Shown one piece after another: positions 59,901-64,000 of a DNA stretch of 64,000 bases; positions within the stretch are counted from its first letter, which is position 1; every line of letters starts with the position of its first letter. The stretch is from positions 29,773,520 to 29,837,519 of the forward strand of contig CM037840.1 in NCBI GenBank assembly GCA_021234535.1, in the 5' to 3' direction. Source of the DNA: Stichopus chloronotus (Eukaryota; Echinodermata; Holothuroidea; Aspidochirotida; Stichopodidae). The notes below the pieces were generated by a model. The model saw nothing but the letters and a program-made list of their open reading frames with translations, made no database searches and was not told the DNA's origin. The position numbers and the translations under genes were made by a program.

Positions 59901-62334
59901 ATTTTCACAAGCCAAAACAATACAGAGGAGAGACGGTTAAAGGCTGTATTGCATCACCCTAAGCTATATTTTTACCTCCCGGAAAAGAAAATTCTCAACT
60001 GGTTCTAAGTTACAGTACTGTTAGATTGACAGCAAATTCGAAAAATGCAGAGCAGCTCGTATTACACAGTGTGCACAGGGATCCATTTTTTTGATTACAC
60101 ATGTGGAGGATTTTAAGACAGGCTGAGGGAGGGACTAGAGGTAGGTGGTTGGGAGAATTGAAACTATCTGGGGTGATGAGTTTTTGTCTTTAAGAAATGT
60201 GTTCTTGGCACCAGTTGCTTCGCCATTTGAGAAGAGATATGGCGTGAAATGCTGTCGTGTTATTCTGCAAGGAAATAGATGCCGTGCCATGATGTCACGA
60301 AACGTTCCTTCACACGGATCAGTAATTGTGGGCCACGGTATGAACGCTATGTTGTTGCTTATTGCTTTCTTGTTACGATTCTGCATGTCGTCAAGGCGAC
60401 AAAGCTAACCTTCATAAAATCGTCCAGTTATCCTATCAAACCTAGCAGCAGTTATGGCTTACATAGTATTGCCTGACATAATTTCTAGTTGTTCTCACTG
60501 ACTTTAAATTATTTGTGTGATTCGGTTACTTTTTCCCTTAACCGCCGCTTTGAATGTAAAGGGATAACCGTGAAGATGCAGTCTTGCTCTCCTCATTTCT
60601 GGTTCCCATCAAACAGCTGCCTATGGTCCATCCGGAATTAACTGATGGCGCTCGACTTTATTTCAAAATTGTAATTTTAAGGCTGTCATGGTTCTTTCCT
60701 CGATGATATTTACCAGCCTGCCTGTGTTACAAATCGTGGTCGAAAATGTTAATATCAACAGTGCTGGCTACATTTATGACTGGGTTGTGAATCACTGTAT
60801 ATCGTCATGAGGTACGAAAATGTCTACGTCATGCGAAGTTGCGTCTTTTTAAAATCTTGTTGTAACCAATGCCATACGATCTGACACTAAACACTGCGGC
60901 AACGAAAGTCCTCTGCAGACGCATTTCCTTTAGAAATTAGGCTATACTTGAGGAAATATACCCCTGTACAGGAGTTTTTTATACTTTCTGCAACTATAAG
61001 AAGTATAGCCAGTCCTTTGGTTTTCCTTGTAAAATGCAGGAATAACAGCACATGCTGCTTTCAATTTGGATTGAAAGATTTCAATCGAAAAAAGATTCAT
61101 TCTCACTTTGATGGAGTAAGTATTTGATCTTAATTTTGCAGTCCTCCCTTATTCCAGTCTTCGAAATTAGACACCATTACCTGATTAAATAACCGTTCCA
61201 GGTAAAGCTTGGCACCTACCTGAATTGCAAAGTAATGACGTCACGTGAAGTACCTCCACTGAACAATGAGCGACATACACCTTTTTGAGACAACAGCGGA
61301 CAGGAATTGGTACCGGTGCAATGTGTAAAATATTTACTTTGCAGGTGTGCATGCATGCAAATGATGGACGTATTTGGTAACTACAATTCAAAAGCTGTGC
61401 AATATGTTTCCGCCATGCAATTGCATCGTCAGTACTCTGCTGTAATACACACGATCACCTGGTTAAATGCGGACTAACATCTAAACGTAACTTTCATAAC
61501 AACACCTTTTTTTTTATACGTGACATAAAATTGAAAGAAATTTACACACGGGAAGTAAAAACAAAACGACTTTCAAAGAAAAATAAAGGTAAACGTAAGA
61601 GAAAAGAAAAAGGAGAAGTCAACGTTTCTTTCAACTTATCTATTTCTTACAAATTTTTGACAAAAAGTCTCTCTTTATGACAAACATTATATTGCACTAT
61701 GCACTTGATTTTTCCCAGTTTCTCCTTTCGCACTATAGAGACAGACTCTAACGTAGAGCTCCCACCCCTCCAACAGCTATAAAGCGATTCCTCCATTATT
61801 AGAAGACTTCATCTACTCGAGATGAATTGTTATGTGTCACTGCTCGGTGATGAATGAGAAGTCAATTTCTTTGAGATACTTTAAATCAAAGCTTTACATC
61901 ATGCAACTGAAAGTTTCTCCGCAACAGGAAGGACTTTGAACTTTCCCATTCACGATTTCAAGATATTTCTTTCATATTTTGCTTTCCATTGCTAAGTGGC
62001 AGAATACATCTGTTCTGTCGAAAAATGTGAAGAAAACCAACATAAGCATTGAAATAAACAAAACCAAACACGTTTTAAAAAGTATGGAGAGGGGGGGGGG
62101 GGGAGGAGACGAGTTGGTAGAAGAAAGGAAAAGGATAGACAGTGGGGGCAGACGGAAGGGTACACATGTCTGCCATACCTTCGGTGTTATCGCAAAACCG
62201 TTCGTCCATGGCATTCTCGCAATCGGCGAATCTGTCGCAGACCAGACGACGAAGAATGCATTGGGTATCTGAGCATTGGAACTCGTCCTCCGGACATCTC
62301 TCAGGAGGAGTAGTCGCCTGCTGGAGAGGTTGCT
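44408..62334 (-). CDS. Adhesion GPCR with LDLa, IgGFc-binding, HRM-like, GAIN/GPS and 7TM domains (5' end not located)
   Basis: Class B2 adhesion receptor predicted to couple extracellular binding to G-protein signalling. Exons in transcript order: 62334-62179, 59405-58065, 57038-56913, 55669-55548, 54279-54133, 52865-52538, 51858-51692, 50788-50639, 49716-49589, 46401-46136, 45395-45329, 44981-44408. All are GT-AG, phases agree, and 1190 residues are visible. Order (visible numbering): LDLa 14-48; IgGFc-binding region about 60-490, rich in N-glycosylation sequons; HRM-like about 502-575; GAIN about 583-830; GPS with cleavage site HL/T at 839-840; seven helices in the last four exons with class B2 motifs GLTWSFGF (TM6) and FNSFQGLLVFVLFC (TM7). 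The tail is Ser/Thr-rich and ends ESFV, a class I PDZ ligand. The first exon visible starts mid-codon, so signal peptide exons lie upstream. The 7TM and GPS identity is certain; the ligand is unknown. Confidence 0.92.
45329..45395 (-). CDS. Adhesion GPCR: TM4-ECL2 exon
   Basis: GCPLLIVTICLAAATQQYTN then NGF across the junction. Short 67-bp exon, phase 1 to 2, acceptor ACTTCCTTCAG. Confidence 0.9.
46136..46401 (-). CDS. Adhesion GPCR: TM2-TM4 exon
   Basis: RLRTSRPRRILVHLCIALLC (ICL1/TM2), ACPMVAALLHYFLLCSMFWM with the conserved TM3 cysteine and VEAMHIYRML, then FVVKGAIVAWG starting TM4. Phase 2 to 1. Confidence 0.95.
47414..47440. repeat. Perfect small palindrome
   Basis: CATTTCGTAGGA and its complement around CAA, in the intron between the TM1 and TM2 exons. 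No function assigned. Confidence 0.9.
47928..48345 (+). repeat. Degenerate CCAT/CCAC tetranucleotide array
   Basis: About 0.4 kb of variants of ccatccatccacccactcat in the adhesion GPCR intron upstream of the TM2 exon. Almost no G on this strand. Confidence 0.9.
49589..49716 (-). CDS. Adhesion GPCR: TM1 exon
   Basis: DYMDAVEDMSEPYGIFLDVL, then the TM1 helix CVVSIIGLLVTLTIFYFF. Acceptor TTGGTTTTCATCAG, donor GTAAGT, phase 0 to 2. Confidence 0.92.
50639..50788 (-). CDS. Adhesion GPCR: GPS exon
   Basis: CVYWDFGVGDWSTRGC, then HCECNHLTNFAVLM. It has the four GPS cysteines, two tryptophans and the canonical HL/T self-cleavage site, so autoproteolysis and a tethered agonist starting TNFAVLM are expected. 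Confidence 0.97.
51692..51858 (-). CDS. Adhesion GPCR: GAIN subdomain B exon
   Basis: VAVSFILYRDDALFRPRG, then LVISVTVMTSVNVEKLEQPV: 'vsf..Y....lF.......i.S.V......v..L..PV.l.f' of GAIN-B. Acceptor TTTAATTCACAG. Confidence 0.92.
52538..52865 (-). CDS. Adhesion GPCR: GAIN A/B exon
   Basis: VTESVVGTASAVITDLSNVD opens the second helical part. It continues with EIVTAVEDQIERVL, an NFT sequon, and the beta strand GDVIQVQAFHVDV; it ends VVLPKEIFEVPEKS. Donor GTAACA, phase 1. Confidence 0.88.
54133..54279 (-). CDS. Adhesion GPCR: GAIN subdomain A exon
   Basis: TDVTEGNVEDVSSALQSVTE, then DIEEISSNDIQAVADTLAKV: the helical 'it..nv..v...l..lt' repeats of GAIN-A. Phase 0 both sides; acceptor CTATCAACAG. 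Confidence 0.88.
55548..55669 (-). CDS. Adhesion GPCR: HRM-like exon 2
   Basis: Encodes AGSQAWSRRCKLTEELKVVW then MDPVKDCGERRK: the 'a.R.C....-.W..p....C' second half of the module. Phase 1 in, phase 0 out, donor GTGAGG. Confidence 0.8.
56913..57038 (-). CDS. Adhesion GPCR: HRM-like exon 1
   Basis: Encodes DFCPESVTRDEDGSSIVWPK then the loop to EICGFTFVK. This is the C-P-x(n)-W-P...C pattern of the hormone-receptor-like module just before GAIN domains. Donor GTAAGT. Confidence 0.8.
58065..59405 (-). CDS. Adhesion GPCR: IgGFc-binding domain exon
   Basis: One 447-codon exon, acceptor TTCTTCTTATTTTAG, donor GTTAGT, phase 1 to 1. Starts GWAHAGTYGKQFVHAWPDS; contains paired beta-rich halves with FQVLPVVSLGKEYYVP, GRLGGTCDYMVEQFPPFDQW and CVSHVAVQPGLHTF, which match IgGFc_binding domains of FCGBP-like proteins. 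At least ten NxS/T sequons. An open frame continues upstream past the acceptor and was not used as a start. Confidence 0.9.
59937..60193 (-). mobile_element. TTAA-flanked miniature element (family B, copy 2)
   Basis: Elements 59941-60189 in reverse orientation relative to 20161-20413, with matching interior (ggttctaagttacagtact, agagcagct, acatgtggagga). TTAA at 59937-59940 and 60190-60193. The end near 60170-60189 is degraded. Lies in the intron between the LDLa and IgGFc exons. Confidence 0.82.
62179..62334 (-). CDS. Adhesion GPCR: LDL receptor class A exon
   Basis: Acceptor CTCCGCTTAG, donor GTATGG, phase 1 to 1. Six cysteines in LDLa spacing (CPEDEFQC, CILRRLVC, CDRFADC, then DERFC) with the calcium-site acidic residues D38, D44, E45 present. 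Symmetric phase-1 exons are typical of shuffled extracellular modules. It joins in frame to the next exon. Confidence 0.88.
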
Positions 62335-64000
62335 CTAAGCGGAGAAATATTCACGTGGTTCATGAGATAACTTTCAAAAAAAAAAAAAAGAAGTTATCCA
62401 AGTTACCCGAGTGAAATTATACGCACTACAATTATTTCCTTCAATCCATCAGTGGGAGAGGGGGGATACAAGCACAACAAAATTTTTTGGAAATAAATAG
62501 GTACGCAATCACTGGTTGCTGTAGTTCTTCAAAAAATTTACGGAAAGCTAAATCTCAAAATACTTTTGAGGGCCAAATTTCATTGTAAGGATTTCCACAA
62601 GGAACAGTTATAGATTTTTGTTCTAAATTTATGGAAACCTTCTTGATTTGTTCATCGTAGTGTATCACACACTGAAACTGTACATTAGATGAAGCTATAT
62701 GGACTTATTTTGAAAATCTAGTTATTAATTTGGTATATTGAGTGATAACAAAAGAACGCTTGTAAGTTAACGCATATAGGCAATCTTTAAAGGGAAAATG
62801 CAGTCATCCCAAATTAAATTAGTGTACCCCCCCTTATGCTAATTCATGAATGGCTCGTTCTCATAATGTGATATCATTTCATTTTGTTGTAATTTTGCAG
62901 TATGCATAATTGCTTATGTGTGCCGCAAAAATTTATGAAAAATACGCACAAGATAACTTGAAGAGAACTGCCAGGTTTTGATGATTTTCAAAACAAGGTT
63001 GGGATGACTGCTCATACCCTTTAATAAAATTGTTTTAATTTCAATTTTTTATTACCACACGAAACCAAAAGGAGTCAGGCAAATCAGTTTACAGAAAGAA
63101 TAGTTTGTATAGACGGAAAAGTACATGTCTAGGCACAAACCATCTGTGAGGTATGCAATGTTAGTGAGTTATTGCGGTGTCTCTAGCGACTCAGAGTTAG
63201 TTTTGATATGTAAAGTAATGAGTGCCATGCTCTAAATACTGTTAATTGTTAGAAAGGGATAGACATCGGCAACAAGAAAACTGGTTAACACCCAGTTTGT
63301 ATTATGTGGTGAGATCAGCCCAAAGTCCTCGGAATACCTTGATCGGGGGGGGGGGGCCTACCATTGTTGTCCTTGAAGACTTGAAAGGCCATCGAAGGCC
63401 TCCAACTTCCTCGTTGTCGCCATCAACAAGAATATCGGTTAAAATAACACTACTTCTACGTATACAGGAAACCAAACGACCCTAGATGTATCCACAAACA
63501 GTTCAGCCACTCTCCCAGCATCATCAGGGACCTATCGGCCTCTCTTAGCACACAGTATTCCATTTTACACGACGAACAATCTTCGTACATACATTGCCGG
63601 TCTACCAAAAAGTCTAAAATCCTCAGGCCTTACTCAGTAGGTTGCAACCAAGGGTGAATACAAATGGGATGTCGTGGATGCACGTTCTCCCTAACAGACT
63701 AACATCATCTAAATGGTCAAGTGTAAGGAGGAGATAATACTGAGACCTACAAAGGCCTGACCAACCCCAACTAATTGAAACCTTTTAAACGGCATCAGAT
63801 TGTCACGGAACTCCCAAAACATAACAAGAAGTAACTCATCGTTGATCGGTCGCGCATGAACGGTAAAGAATCAAAACGTGCTACCTTTACTTCTAGAAGA
63901 ATCCCGCCTTCGTAAATAATGTCATGCATATATTATACTTAGTCTGTCAGCTCATACATCGCTCTGTAATGTCAGGTCCCATATCGGGCGCCATATTAGG
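62335..64000. other. Upstream of the first visible adhesion GPCR exon
   Basis: Expected to be intron, since the LDLa exon opens mid-codon. Contains AT-rich sequence and a poly(G) run near 63345. No signal peptide or additional ectodomain exon could be recognised on the minus strand. Confidence 0.5.

Larger units (their letters stand above)
44982..62178. other. Introns of the adhesion GPCR
   Basis: The eleven introns total about 14.5 kb; the longest are the TM1-TM2 intron (3.2 kb) and the LDLa-IgGFc intron (2.8 kb). They hold the CCAT array, the family B element, and poly(G)/poly(C) runs (near 45037, 48601, 49522, 50847, 51221, 54079, 54857, 57709). No other coding exon was supported. Confidence 0.55.

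Overview
This is a 64 kb piece of an animal nuclear genome: AT-rich, with long introns, GT-AG splice sites and many small mobile elements. Four multi-exon genes can be reconstructed exon by exon, and in each the reading frame closes across every junction. The gene set (an adhesion GPCR with an IgGFc-binding ectodomain, an NRF-6-type acyltransferase, IQCC and a gustatory-receptor-like 7TM protein) suggests a marine invertebrate deuterostome, most likely an echinoderm. The species is an inference; the four gene models are read directly from the sequence.

Layout. (1) 91-6198, plus strand: the 3' eight exons of a nose-resistant-to-fluoxetine (NRF-6)-like acyltransferase-3 family membrane protein; its 5' part lies outside the window. 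(2) 9215-17312, minus strand, convergent with gene 1: a complete seven-exon gene for a 506-residue seven-helix protein. Its hydrophobicity, TM5-TM7 layout and run of phase-0 introns at the 3' end point to the gustatory-receptor-like (GRL / insect chemoreceptor) superfamily. (3) 21022-33143, plus strand, divergent from gene 2: IQCC, five exons, 629 residues, with an IQ motif at the N-terminus, a 1.5 kb acidic disordered exon and a conserved C-terminal block. (4) 44408-62334, minus strand, convergent with gene 3: twelve exons of an adhesion GPCR encoding LDLa, IgGFc-binding, HRM-like, GAIN/GPS and 7TM domains in that order, ending in a class I PDZ ligand. Its 5' end was not located.

Introns and intergenic DNA carry a diverse repeat load. 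There is a pair of inverted hAT-like elements with 8-bp target-site duplications (37447-39961), one of them apparently a chimera of two nested elements. There are two families of small TTAA-associated inverted-repeat elements (three and two copies), a broken non-LTR retrotransposon tail, a perfect 60-bp palindrome inside a duplicated segment whose sister copy has lost it, several minisatellites and many poly(G)/poly(C) runs.

The four genes do not form an operon or an obvious pathway. Two of them (the GRL protein and the adhesion GPCR) are candidate sensory or adhesion receptors and are the most interesting content: the first as a deuterostome relative of insect taste receptors with a very long TM4-TM5 loop, the second for an unusual ectodomain.
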